Shown: positions 15,650 to 25,400 of the stretch, in pieces
Position numbering within the stretch: the first letter of the stretch is position 1
How the letters are laid out: each line of letters begins with the position of its first letter
NCBI GenBank assembly: GCA_029260315.1
Contig: JAJDDM010000063.1
Coordinates: 1-47,426, forward strand
DNA length: 47,426 nucleotides
Source: Phycisphaerales bacterium
Lineage (GTDB): Bacteria > Planctomycetota > Phycisphaerae > Phycisphaerales > UBA1924
Direction of reading: 5' to 3'
Translations under genes and position numbers: made by a program
The notes under the pieces: model-generated
What the model was told of the DNA's origin: nothing
Databases searched by the model: none
Seen by the model: only the letters and a program-made list of their open reading frames with translations

Positions 15650-17857
15650 TCAGATGGCGATGCTCTTGCGGGCGCGGATGCGGGCGCGCAGGACGAACGC
15701 GGCGAGGTTCAGGACCATCACGATGGCCAGCAGGAGGAGGGTGGTGGTCCAGACCAGCGGGCGCGAGGCCTCGGCGTCGGCGCTCTTGAAGCCGAGCTCG
15801 TAGATGTGGTAGCCCAGGTGCATGAAGCTGCGCTCGGCGTGGAGATACGGAAACTCGCCGTCGACGGGCAGCTCTGGCGCGAAGAACAGCACGCCGACGA
15901 GCATGAGCGGGGCGACCTCGCCCGCGCCTCGGGCGATGGCGAGGACCGCGCCGGTCATGATGCCGGGCAGTGCGCCGGGCAGGACGATCCGGCGAACGGT
16001 CTGCCAGCGGCTCGCGCCGGTGCCGAATGAGCCCTCGCGCATAGAACGCGGGACGGCGGCGATGGCTTCTTCGGTTGCGACGATGACGACGGGAAGCGTG
16101 AGCAGGGCGAGGGTGATCGAGGCCCAGAGGATGCCGCCGGTGCCGAAGGTCGGGCTGTTGAGCTCGGCCTGGGCGCGGAAGAAGCCGGAGAAGTAGGGCG
16201 TGGTCGCGATGAGCCAGAGGGCCAGCGCGCCCGCGGCGAGCCAGAGGACGGCGACGGCGCGCCGGGCGAGGCTCGCGCGAGCGGCGTCGCGGGTTGCTCC
16301 AGCCAGCGTGACCGCCAGGGCGAGGCTGATCGCGACCGCGCTGAAGACGACCCACCACGCCGGGCGCGAGGCGGGCTCGGCGGGCCCGGCGTCGATGTAC
16401 TTGCCGATGGTGTAGGAGAAGAAGCCCAGGCCGAAGACGCCGTAGACGATGCTGGGGACGCCCGCGAGGTTGTTCACCGCGATGCGGATGAAGCTGACGA
16501 GCAGGCCCTGCTTGGCGTATTCGCGCAGGTAGATCGCGGCGATGACGCCCAAGGGGACAACGAAGATCGTCAGGAGCATCGTGAGCGTGACGGTGCCGAT
16601 GATGATCGGAAGGACGCCGCCCTCGGTGTTGGCGTTGCGGGGCTCGGCGGTGAGGAACTCGCCCCAGCGGTCGAGATAGACGCCGATCTTGCCGGCGAGC
16701 GAGAGGGTGTTGGCGGGGACCACGCGGACGATCTGGCTGACGCGCATGGGCACGTCGGGGATGGACTGCTCTTCTGGCGCGAAGCGCTCGGTCTTGAGCT
16801 CGGTGATGACGATGCGGTGGTCGGCGTCGGCTTGGCGCAGGTCGGCGATCTCGTCCTCGATCGCCGAGCCGCGCTCGCGCAGCTCCTGGACGCGTGCGTC
16901 GATCTCGGCGAGGCGCTGCTCGATGGTTGCGGGGTCGGGCTTTGCGTTCGCCCAGGGGTTCTCCAGCCAGGCGAGGACGAGCAGGCAGAGGGCCGCAACG
17001 GCGATGAGGCGGGCGGGCGGGCGGGGCTCGGGCGGAGGGTCGCTGAGGCGGCGTCGCCAGGTGCTCAGCGCGACCCAGCCCATCGCGCCGAGGCCGGCGA
17101 GAAGTGAGACCGCCCAGGCCCAGGTCGGCAGCGATCGCGTATCGGAGCCGGCGCTGTCGGTGCGCTGGAGCCCGATGCGGGTGCGTTCGAGGGCGAGTTC
17201 CTTGATCTCGCGGTTGATCGGCGCGGATTTCTCGTGCTCGAGGCGCTGGATCTCGCGCGTGCGCTCGCGGGCCTCGCGGATGAGACTCTCGATGCGCTCG
17301 ACGGCGTCTGGGCCCGTGAGGTCGATGCGCTCGCCGTCGTGGATCGCTGCCTTGGGCTTGCCGAGGAAAACGCCCCAGTCGGTGCGTTCGACGAGCAGCG
17401 CGTTCTCGGGCTGGTAGATGTCTTCGATCGTGTGGAGGTCGACCCAGCGGAAGGAGACGCCGTCGAGCTCGCGGTTGCCGATGAGGTAGAGTCGGCGGGT
17501 CAGGCGCCCGTCTTCAAGAGTGTCTTCGGGCAGCGCGCCGGCGTCGATCAGGCTCTGGAGGCTCTCGGCACGCTCGAAGTTGGGCTCGTAGGTCTCGTCG
17601 CGGACGGGGATGCCGAGAAACTCCGCCTCGCCGAGCAGCGGCGGGTCGAACTCGCCGGGCGCGACGCTGACGTGCTGGATGGGCGAGGGCCAGAAGGTCT
17701 TGCTGCCGTGATAAGTGATGATGACGATGAGCGAGACGATGAGCGTGGCAGCGACGATGAGGGCGAGAGCGAGCAGCCAGACCATCGCGCCGCCGTCGTG
17801 GGCCGCGCCGGCGCGCCGGGCGATCGGAGCCTGGACTGAGCCGGGGGTGCCGGTCAT
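15650..17857 (-). CDS. pstA: Phosphate ABC transporter permease PstA, with large extra periplasmic part
   Basis: 735 aa, about 2.5 times the usual PstA length of about 290. Inner-membrane permease. A first membrane segment (about 24-47) is followed by a soluble region (50-240), two further hydrophobic segments (about 243-265 and 285-300) and a coiled coil (about 310-350, IEQRLAEIDARVQELRERGSAIEDE). The conserved PstA core begins near 412 (GVLPIIIGTVTLTMLL). The EAA coupling loop that contacts PstB is EAIAAVPRSMREGSFGTGASRW. A 60-residue hydrophobic insertion (ARRAVAVLWLAAGALALWLI) interrupts the core before it. The ATG overlaps the pstC stop by 4 bp (ATGA), implying translational coupling. 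The extra parts are expected to stand in the periplasm with those of PstC. Confidence 0.92.
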   Translation of the reverse strand: MTGTPGSVQAPIARRAGAAHDGGAMVWLLALALIVAATLIVSLIVIITYHGSKTFWPSPIQHVSVAPGEFDPPLLGEAEFLGIPVRDETYEPNFERAESLQSLIDAGALPEDTLEDGRLTRRLYLIGNRELDGVSFRWVDLHTIEDIYQPENALLVERTDWGVFLGKPKAAIHDGERIDLTGPDAVERIESLIREARERTREIQRLEHEKSAPINREIKELALERTRIGLQRTDSAGSDTRSLPTWAWAVSLLAGLGAMGWVALSTWRRRLSDPPPEPRPPARLIAVAALCLLVLAWLENPWANAKPDPATIEQRLAEIDARVQELRERGSAIEDEIADLRQADADHRIVITELKTERFAPEEQSIPDVPMRVSQIVRVVPANTLSLAGKIGVYLDRWGEFLTAEPRNANTEGGVLPIIIGTVTLTMLLTIFVVPLGVIAAIYLREYAKQGLLVSFIRIAVNNLAGVPSIVYGVFGLGFFSYTIGKYIDAGPAEPASRPAWWVVFSAVAISLALAVTLAGATRDAARASLARRAVAVLWLAAGALALWLIATTPYFSGFFRAQAELNSPTFGTGGILWASITLALLTLPVVIVATEEAIAAVPRSMREGSFGTGASRWQTVRRIVLPGALPGIMTGAVLAIARGAGEVAPLMLVGVLFFAPELPVDGEFPYLHAERSFMHLGYHIYELGFKSADAEASRPLVWTTTLLLLAIVMVLNLAAFVLRARIRARKSIAI

Positions 17858-20800
17858 AGGGCGGCGCTTCTCTTGCGGAAACGCTGGCGGATGAGTTCGG
17901 CGGTGGTGTTGATGGCGAAGGTCATGAGGAACAGGACCAGGCCGCAGAGGAACAGGACGCGGTAGAGCGTGTCGCCCTTGGGCGCCTCGGGGAGCTCCAT
18001 GGCGATGTTGGCGGCGAGGGTGCGGAAGCCGGAGAAGATGTTCCAGGACATCTCTGGCGTGCTGCCGGTGGCCATGAGGACGATCATCGTCTCCCCCACG
18101 GCTCTCCCCAGGCCGATCATGCAGGCGCTGAAGACGCCCGAGCCGGCGACGGGCAGGACGACGCGCACGGCGGTCTGCCAGGGCGTCGCGCCCGCGCCGA
18201 GCGAGGCGAGGCGGAGCGAGTCGGGCACGCTGCGCAGGGCGTCCTCGCTGATGGTGTAGATGATCGGGATGATCGCGACGCCCATGACGATAGCGACGAC
18301 GAGGGTGTTGCGCTGGGTGAACGGGCCGAGGATTGTGTCGCGCGGGTCGATGAAGAGGTCAGAGTGCAGCGCCGCGAGCGCGAGGGCCGCGGCGAGGGCG
18401 AGGGCGAGCACGACGACGAGCGAGAGCGTGGACGCCGGGAGCGAAGGAGTCTGCGCGCCCGCCTGCGCTCGGGCCCCGCGGACGCGGCCTCGAACGATCA
18501 TGGCGAGCAGGGCGATGACCGGCACGAGGATCATGGCCCAGCCGGGATAAGGACTGCGGATCTCGCCGTTGAGCCAGCGGATCAGCCCGGGGCGATCGAG
18601 GCTCTGGCGGCGGATCATCTCGTCGAGTTCGGCGTGGCGCTCTACGCGCTGGGCGAAGTGCTCGATGTCATCGGCGTCGATGACGCCGTCGGCGTTGGCG
18701 TCGGCGGAAGCAACCTGTGTGGCGTGAAGCTCTGCGAATCTCGCGATGTCGTCGGCGTCCGCGACGCCGTCGCCGGTGAGGTCGGCGTTTGGGTCGGCGG
18801 GGCGGACGACGCCGAGTGAGCTATCGAACGCAAAGCCCGCGCACGCGAGCCTGCGCTGCTCGGCCGGGGAGAGTGCCTCGCGAGCACCAACCCAACTGGG
18901 AATCTTCTCGGCCTCCACGGGTTCGACCGCGCCCGCCATGATGAGCATGTCGGCGCGGCTGGGGCTGAAGACGGTGCGCTCGATCGCGGGCGCGAGCAGG
19001 ATCGTTGCGATCGTCGCCACCGCGAGCGTCGCGAGCACGCCGAGCGTGCGGGTCACGCCCGACTCGGCGGCGCGGTTCGCCTGGCGCGTCGCGCGCCAGA
19101 TCGTGGCGGCGATCCAGACCGAGACCGGCAGCACGACCGCGAGCAGGATGATCGCCAGCAGGTGGTCGCGGACGTAGGGCGCGACGATCATCGCCGCGAC
19201 GAAGCCGAGGACGACGCTGGGCAGCGTTGCCATAAGCTCGATCGAGGGCTTGACGTAGCGTCTGGTCTTTGGCTGCATGAACTCGCTGGTGTAGAGGGCG
19301 GCGAGCACGGCGATGGGCGCGGCGAACAGCATCGCGAAGACCGTCGCCTTGAGCGTGCCGAAGATGAGCGGGACGAGGCTGAGCTTGGCCTCGGCGTCGT
19401 CACTAGCCGACGAGGACTGATAGACATACGAGGCCTTAGTGGGGTCCTGGGAGTCCTCGTAGCGGATGGGGCCGAAGAGCGAGCGGACACTCGCGCCGGC
19501 GAACGCGCCGTCGATGGACCAGGTGCGCATCGTGTCGCCAGTGATCGCGACCAAGGCGTCGCCCTTGGGGCTGATGGCCCAGGCGTCCGGTGCGCCGTCC
19601 AGCGTGAGCGAGGCGATGGCTTTGGCGCTCGTTGCATGGATGAGGCGTGCGAGCTCGGCGCTCGCGCCGGCGAAGACGCGATCGCGCCCACTGACGGTGA
19701 TGCTCGTGACCGGCGCGTCCGCGATGGCGTAGGTGTTCGAGCGGATGAGCCGTCGGTGGTCGGCGGTCGGGGCGCTGGGGTCCTTGCCGACGAACCAGGC
19801 GTGGACCTTGCCGGCGTCGTCGGCGACGAGGATCGTCTGCGAGCCGGTGAGTTGGGCAGAGGTCGTGATCGTGCGGCCTTGTGGGACAAGGCGGGCGGTC
19901 TCGACCAGCGGCAGCGGATCGGTCTGCGACGCGTCCGCGGACGGGGCGAATCGCTGGGCCGTCCCGTCGCTGTGGATCGCCAGGGCGTCTGCGCCGCTGG
20001 CCAGCACATAGAGCGCGTCGGGGACGGTTTTGAGCTCGATCGGGCGGGTGAGGAAGCGTCTGCGGACGGGCCCGCCGCCGAGCGGGCGGCGCTCGACGAC
20101 GCGATGGAGCATGGCGCTGGCGTCTGCGCGGATCTCAGCGAGGACGCGACCCGTGGGGGTTTGCGCGATGGCGACGTGGATCGCCGCGCCCTCGCCGATG
20201 GGCGCGGGGATGGGGTCTGCGATGTCGATCGCGAGTGTCGTGAGGCGGTGCTCGACGCCGCGCCCGGTGTCGATGGCCTCGATGAGCCCGCCGGCGTTCT
20301 CGGGAACGTCGGGGAACAGCTCGCGGACGATCTCGGGCGGCGCGGCGACCGAACCGCCCGGGGTGAGATCGGCCAGCGCCGCGGCGAGGCCCGCGTCCCG
20401 CGCAAGCTCTTCCACCCGTTCCGGCGTGAGCAGTCGCGATTGGAAGGAGACGTCGGCGAGCATGAGCGAGCCGTCGTCGAGCCCGATCGCCGAGAGACCG
20501 AGCCCGGGCAGACGCGCCAGACTCGTCAGCGCGCGATCCGCCGGCAGGATGGTCCGCTCGTCGATGGTCTCGCCCGTGGCGAGCAGCGCGGAGCGGAGCA
20601 TGCCCTCGGACGAGAGAACGGCGGCGGCCTGGAGATACTCGTCAACGTAGACGGCTGCGGGTCGGCTGGCGGCGAGCGTCGCCTGGTGTCGATTGTCGGC
20701 GTTGCCGCTGGCGAAGAGCGGGCTGACGACGTAGGCGAGGTAGATGCAGATCGCCAGGACCGCGGCGAGCACGAGAATGCCGCCGAGCGTGATGATGCGC

Positions 20801-20868
20801 TCGGCGGCTCGGTCCCAGAAGTGGACGCTCGCACGAGTTCTGCGGGCGTTATTCATCTGCTCGGGCAT
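17854..20868 (-). CDS. pstC: Phosphate ABC transporter permease PstC with beta-propeller-like region and EF-hand insertion
   Basis: 1004 aa, against about 310 for E. coli PstC. After one membrane segment (about 27-52) comes a roughly 430-residue soluble region with repeated beta-strand patterns (for example DALYVLASGADALAIHSDGTAQRF and PDAWAISPKGDALVAITGD) that suggest a WD-like propeller in the periplasm. Larger PstC proteins of this general kind exist in some proteobacteria. The permease core starts near 499 (LIFGTLKATVFAMLFAAPIA), is interrupted at about 620-770, and resumes. The EAA loop is EDALRSVPDSLRLASLGAGAT. The interruption contains two dockerin/EF-hand-type loops (DLTGDGVADADD and DANADGVIDADD, about 694-742). 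Met5 is an alternative start. It is the first permease gene after pstS and overlaps pstA by 4 bp. Confidence 0.9.
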   Translation of the reverse strand: MPEQMNNARRTRASVHFWDRAAERIITLGGILVLAAVLAICIYLAYVVSPLFASGNADNRHQATLAASRPAAVYVDEYLQAAAVLSSEGMLRSALLATGETIDERTILPADRALTSLARLPGLGLSAIGLDDGSLMLADVSFQSRLLTPERVEELARDAGLAAALADLTPGGSVAAPPEIVRELFPDVPENAGGLIEAIDTGRGVEHRLTTLAIDIADPIPAPIGEGAAIHVAIAQTPTGRVLAEIRADASAMLHRVVERRPLGGGPVRRRFLTRPIELKTVPDALYVLASGADALAIHSDGTAQRFAPSADASQTDPLPLVETARLVPQGRTITTSAQLTGSQTILVADDAGKVHAWFVGKDPSAPTADHRRLIRSNTYAIADAPVTSITVSGRDRVFAGASAELARLIHATSAKAIASLTLDGAPDAWAISPKGDALVAITGDTMRTWSIDGAFAGASVRSLFGPIRYEDSQDPTKASYVYQSSSASDDAEAKLSLVPLIFGTLKATVFAMLFAAPIAVLAALYTSEFMQPKTRRYVKPSIELMATLPSVVLGFVAAMIVAPYVRDHLLAIILLAVVLPVSVWIAATIWRATRQANRAAESGVTRTLGVLATLAVATIATILLAPAIERTVFSPSRADMLIMAGAVEPVEAEKIPSWVGAREALSPAEQRRLACAGFAFDSSLGVVRPADPNADLTGDGVADADDIARFAELHATQVASADANADGVIDADDIEHFAQRVERHAELDEMIRRQSLDRPGLIRWLNGEIRSPYPGWAMILVPVIALLAMIVRGRVRGARAQAGAQTPSLPASTLSLVVVLALALAAALALAALHSDLFIDPRDTILGPFTQRNTLVVAIVMGVAIIPIIYTISEDALRSVPDSLRLASLGAGATPWQTAVRVVLPVAGSGVFSACMIGLGRAVGETMIVLMATGSTPEMSWNIFSGFRTLAANIAMELPEAPKGDTLYRVLFLCGLVLFLMTFAINTTAELIRQRFRKRSAAL

Positions 20869-20917
20869 CCGATAGCGGGGTGCTCAGCACGGGCCATGCG
20901 AACCACCGCCCGAGTCC

Positions 20918-21892
20918 TTACTTGTCTTCGAGCAGAGCGTAGTCCATGCCGAGTTGGCTTGCCTGCTCGGCGGCGATCGCCGCGGGGAGCGGGAAGTAGC
21001 CGGCGCGGATGACGGCCTCCTGGCCCTGGCGGGAGAGGATCAGGCGGATGAACTCCTCGCGGAGCGGGTCGAGCCCGGCGCGCTTGTCGAGGTTGACGTA
21101 GACGTAGAGGAAGCGGGCGAGGGGGTAGTCGCCGCTGATCGAGTTCTCGAACGTGGGCTCGGCGGCGGGCATGATCCCGTCGGTGACCTTGAGGGCCTTG
21201 ACGTCGGGGGTGACGTAGCCGATGCCGGAGTAGCCGATGCTGAACGGGTCGCGTGCGACGCCCTGGACGACGGCCGCGGAGCCGGGCTGCTCCTTGACGG
21301 TGGCCTTGTAATCGGTCTTACCCAGGCCGACCTCCTTGAAGAAGCCGTAGGTGCCGGATGCGCTGTTGCGTCCATAGAGGCTGATGCGCCGAGCGCGGTA
21401 GCGCGGATCGGTGACGCCCAGGTCGCCCCATGTGAGCTGCGGCGAATCGACCGAGAAGACGGCCTTGATCTGGTCGAGGCTGATCTCTTCGAGCGGGCAA
21501 TCCTTGTGGACGAAAACGGCCAGGGCGTCGATGCCGACTTTCAGGGCCGTGGGCTTGTAGCTGAACTTGGCCTCGAAAGCGTCGACCTCGGTCTGCTTCA
21601 TGGGGCGGCTCATGGGGCCGAACTGGGACTGGCCCTCGATGAGCGCGGGCGGGGCGGTCGAGGAGCCCTTGCCCTCGATCTCGACGGTGACGTTGGGGTA
21701 GTAGCGCTTGAACAGCTCGGCCCAGTAGCCCATGGCCTGGTTGAGCGTGTCCGAGCCGATGCTCTTGATGGTGCCGTCGACGCCGCGGGCCCGCTCGTAC
21801 GGCGGGATCTTGGCGTCGACCGTGAGCGCGTCCTGCGCGCCGGCGAACGCGGCGACTCCCATCGAAATCACGAGACCGGCCAATCGACGCAT
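20918..21892 (-). CDS. pstS: Periplasmic phosphate-binding protein PstS
   Basis: 324 aa. Captures phosphate in the periplasm and delivers it to PstCA. The ATG at 21892 is preferred, with GAGGAG 5-6 bp upstream and a signal peptide MRRLAGLVISMGVAAFAGAQ; the longer frame upstream lacks both. Ligand-loop motifs of the family are present: SIGSDTLNQA, GPMSRPMKQTE and NSASGTYGFF, plus DQIKAVFS and TWGDLGV. It lies 49 bp upstream of pstC. The 61-bp gap to the preceding lipoprotein gene contains one PHO-box-like half-site (ATGACAAG, 21917-21924, plus strand) but no full box, so phosphate regulation is likely from function rather than seen. Confidence 0.95.
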   Translation of the reverse strand: MRRLAGLVISMGVAAFAGAQDALTVDAKIPPYERARGVDGTIKSIGSDTLNQAMGYWAELFKRYYPNVTVEIEGKGSSTAPPALIEGQSQFGPMSRPMKQTEVDAFEAKFSYKPTALKVGIDALAVFVHKDCPLEEISLDQIKAVFSVDSPQLTWGDLGVTDPRYRARRISLYGRNSASGTYGFFKEVGLGKTDYKATVKEQPGSAAVVQGVARDPFSIGYSGIGYVTPDVKALKVTDGIMPAAEPTFENSISGDYPLARFLYVYVNLDKRAGLDPLREEFIRLILSRQGQEAVIRAGYFPLPAAIAAEQASQLGMDYALLEDK

Positions 21893-21953
21893 GGTTTTCT
21901 CCTCACTGGGATCCGGATGACAAGTTCGTAACACAAGTGCCACGTTGGGCGCG

Positions 21954-22454
21954 TTACTTTATCCGGAAGGCGATGAGGACCGTGCGCGCGATCTGCGGTA
22001 GTCCGCCCGATGGAATGAATCTGGTCTCGACGAGCACGCGATCGGGAAACCACGCGTCGGGCTCGGGAGGCGGCATTTCCAGCCTGAATGAGTATCCGGT
22101 GAGGCCGCTGCGGACTCCGAGGGCGCCCGGCGCGTCCTCCGGGCCGACGACCCAGCGGTGTATTAAGCTTTGATTCAGATTGTAAACACGGAACTCGAAG
22201 GTGCCGTCGAAGGCCTGGGGCTGGCTGGAATCCTGGCGGAAGAGGTACATGACGACGTGGAACATGTCCGGCCAGTCGTCGCGGTTCTCATCCGAGGGCG
22301 GCTGGACGGAGCTGAGCAGGTACTCGGGGGCGAGGCCCGGCGTGGCGATGATCGGCTCGGTCGGCACCGGCTTCGGACGCGAGCCGTTGGAGGCGCATCC
22401 ACCCAGCATGATCGAGACCAACACGAGGAACTGAGCGGGATGGGGGCGGGGCAC
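21954..22454 (-). CDS. Small lipoprotein encoded directly after the giant secretin; candidate pilotin
   Basis: 166 aa from the GTG at 22454, which has CGGAGA about 6 bp upstream and yields a lipoprotein signal (MPRPHPAQFLVLVSIMLGGC, lipobox LGGC). The frame upstream of this GTG overlaps gspD and is not credible. The mature protein has a Pro-rich linker and a beta-rich domain (FHVVMYLFRQD, GTFEFRVYNLNQSLIHRW, TGYSFRLEMPP, RVLVETRFIP). I do not recognise the family. It starts 34 bp after the gspD stop and is probably the last gene of the gsp operon. T2SS secretins are often piloted to the outer membrane by small lipoproteins that bind their C-terminal tail, so a pilotin-like role is a fair guess from position and lipobox. 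Confidence 0.65.
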   Translation of the reverse strand: MPRPHPAQFLVLVSIMLGGCASNGSRPKPVPTEPIIATPGLAPEYLLSSVQPPSDENRDDWPDMFHVVMYLFRQDSSQPQAFDGTFEFRVYNLNQSLIHRWVVGPEDAPGALGVRSGLTGYSFRLEMPPPEPDAWFPDRVLVETRFIPSGGLPQIARTVLIAFRIK

Positions 22455-22488
22455 GAGCGTCTCCGGTGTTCTTGCGGGGCGAACTAAC

Positions 22489-25400
22489 TCATTCGAGCGG
22501 CGGGTCGGTGTCGAGCGAGGCGGGCTTGACCAGCAGGCCCTCGGGCTCGTCCTGGTCCGAACCATCGTTTGGCTTGGCCTCCGGCATTTGGTTCGTTGAC
22601 CGCTTGAGGTCCTCGGAGATGCCGTCGCTCAGCATCCGCCGGATCCCCTCCTCGGCGGAGATCTGGTTGATGGCACGCTCGCTGAGAGCCCTCTGGACCT
22701 GCGTGTCGCCCGCGCCGCGGATGACCTTGGGCGTGAGGATGATGAGCAGTTCGGTGCGAACATCGTTGAACTGATCGGTCTGGAAGGCCTTGCCGATGAT
22801 CGGGATGTGCCCGAGGATGGGGACCTTGGTCTTGCGATCCTCGGTGGAGTTCTGGATGAGCCCGCCGATGACGATGGTCTGGCCGTCCATGATGGTGACG
22901 ACGGTGTCGACGCGCCGGCGAGCGATGATGGGCGTTTCGAGACCCGCGGAGACCTGGGTGGTGCGATTGGAGACGTTGGAGATCTCGGGGATGATCTCGA
23001 GGCGGACGAAGCCGTCGGCGCTGATCGTCGGCGTGACCTCGATGGAGACGCCGACCTCTTCTCTACGGAGGATCGGCTGGGTGTTGCCGTCGGTGAATGT
23101 GGTAACGCCGTCGACGATGCCGACGTCGTCGCCGACGTTGATCTGGGCGCGCTCGTTGTTGTTGACGGTGACCGAGGGTCGGCTCAGCACCTCGAGCCTG
23201 CCCTGCTCCTCAAGGGCGCGGACGAGCAGGCCGAAGTCGTCCGAGGCGACGCTGAGGGTGGGCAGCCCCAGGGCGGTCGAGACCGCGCCGCCGGCGGGGG
23301 TGGAGTTGAAGATGTACATGTCCCCGCCGAGCGGCCCGACGCGCAGGTCCATGCCCCAGGTGTTGGAGCGGTCGATCGTGACCTCGGCGAGCAGGACCTG
23401 GATGACGACCTGGGGCGGGGCGGCGTCGAGTTCCTCGATGATGCCGCGGATGGTCTCGATGTAGCGCGGGCTCGCGCTGACGACGAGCTTGTTGCTCTTG
23501 ATATCGCCGACGATGGTGACTTCCTGTTCGAGCAGGCGGGCGAGCGAGCCCATCTGCTCGGGGCGGAGAGTCTGGCGGATGCGGTCGGCCTCGGTTTGGA
23601 AGTAGTCGCGCAGGGTCTCCTCGACCTCGTCGGCCTTGGCGTTGCGCAGGTGGTACACCAATCGCTCTCGCTCGGTCGCCTCGATCGTGTCCAGTTCGGT
23701 AACGACGCTGCGGACGAGTTCCAGGTACTCGGCGGTGCCGGAGACCAGCAGCGTGTTGGTGCGCGGGTCGATGGTGATCGAGAGTTCCTGGCGCTCGTCG
23801 GGGACGGGCGTGACGGTCTGTCCGCCGAAGAGGTCGAGGGCGTCGGGGTCGTCGCTCAGCGGATCGGGCCCGACCAGGGGCGAGGGGATGAGCACGAACG
23901 CGTTGCCGTCCTGGCGGAGGTTGAACAGGTCGCTGAGCACCTCGGCCATCGCGAAGGCGTCGGCGTTGGTCAGGCGGAACATCTCGATGTTGCGGTTGCC
24001 CGCCGTCGTCGTGTCGAGGTCCTCGATGATCTCGACGATGAGATTCATGATCTGCGGCGGGGCGACGATGACGACCGAGTTTGTGCGCAGGTCGGGCGTG
24101 AGGCGGATCTGCTGGCGCAGCGCATCGTCGATCTCGGCGACGGTCTTGACTTCATCTCCCATCGGGTCGCCCATCTGACCGGGCTCGAGCTGGCGCAGGC
24201 CCACTTCGAGCTTGTAGCGGTAGAAGTTGATTTTGGTCGCCTGCCCGCCGATGGTGCGTCCGCCGCCGATCGCGCGCCCCGCGAGGACCTGCTGGAGCAG
24301 GTTGACGACCTCGAGCGCGTTGGCGGTGGACAGCTCGATGCGGCGCATGTCCTGCTCTGTGGTGACCTCGGCCTGGGAGAGGCTGTCGACGAGGGCGCGG
24401 ATCTGGGCGATATCGTCGGCGGTGCCGGTGACGATGAGGACGTTGAGGCGTTCGTTAGGAACGACATTCACGGCGCGCTCGCCGCGACGCTCGTTCTCGC
24501 GCTCGACGTAGAGCTCGTTGATCGCGTCGGCGATGTCGCCGGCCTGGCCCTTGCCGACGTTGATGAGCTCGGTGCTGAGATCGCCGCGATCGGTGACCTC
24601 GTCGCTGGTGAGCGTCGCGATGAGTTCCTTGACGACCTCGAGGTTCTCGTCGCTGGAGGCGATGATGAGCGAGCTGGTCGCGGGCGAGGCCTCGACGCTG
24701 AAGGCGTCCGAAGGGCTCTGGGGGACGCCCGAGCGACGGACCGCGTCGATGCGCTCGCGCATTAGGCTCTCGATGATCGTGGCGAGCTGGCGGACGTCGG
24801 TGCCGGGAACGTGCAGGACGTGCACGCCGACGGATTCCTTCGCTTCTTCGCTGTCGAGCGTCGTGAGCAGGCTCTCGAGGATTTCAATACTGCGCGGGCT
24901 GGTCGAGACGATCAGCGTGTTGGTGCGGATGTCCGAGGAGACAATCAGGCGATCCTCCGGGCGGATCGTGCCCGCACGCTCGCGCTCCTGGAAGATGCCT
25001 CGCAGGGTCTGCGAGACGCGATCCGCCGCGGCGTGCTCCAGCGGGTACACGCGGATCTCGTTGCCGGCGCCCGCGGCCTCGACGTCGAGCATCGAGACGA
25101 GCTCCTTGACGACCTGGAGGTTGCTGGTCGAGCCGACGACGATGAGCGAGCCGAGCTGCTCCTCGGCGGTGATGACCAGGCCGGTCATGGGCGCGAAGAG
25201 GTCGGCCTCGACGCCCGCGGGGTCGCCGCCTTCGCGGACGACGCGCAGGCGGGCGATCTGCTGCTGGATGCCCAATGCCTCGGGGGCGGTCTGGAGGCCC
25301 CGGACGAGCACGTCGCTGAGTGTTCGCGCGAGCTTGACCGGGTCGGCGTGGTCCAACGGGATGATGACCGGCTCGACCCAGCTCGCGATCTCATCAGAAT

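Noticed and set aside
21917-21937. PHO box upstream of pstS
   Set aside because: Two ACAAG copies are present, but they are 13 bp apart rather than 11 and only one half resembles the consensus.
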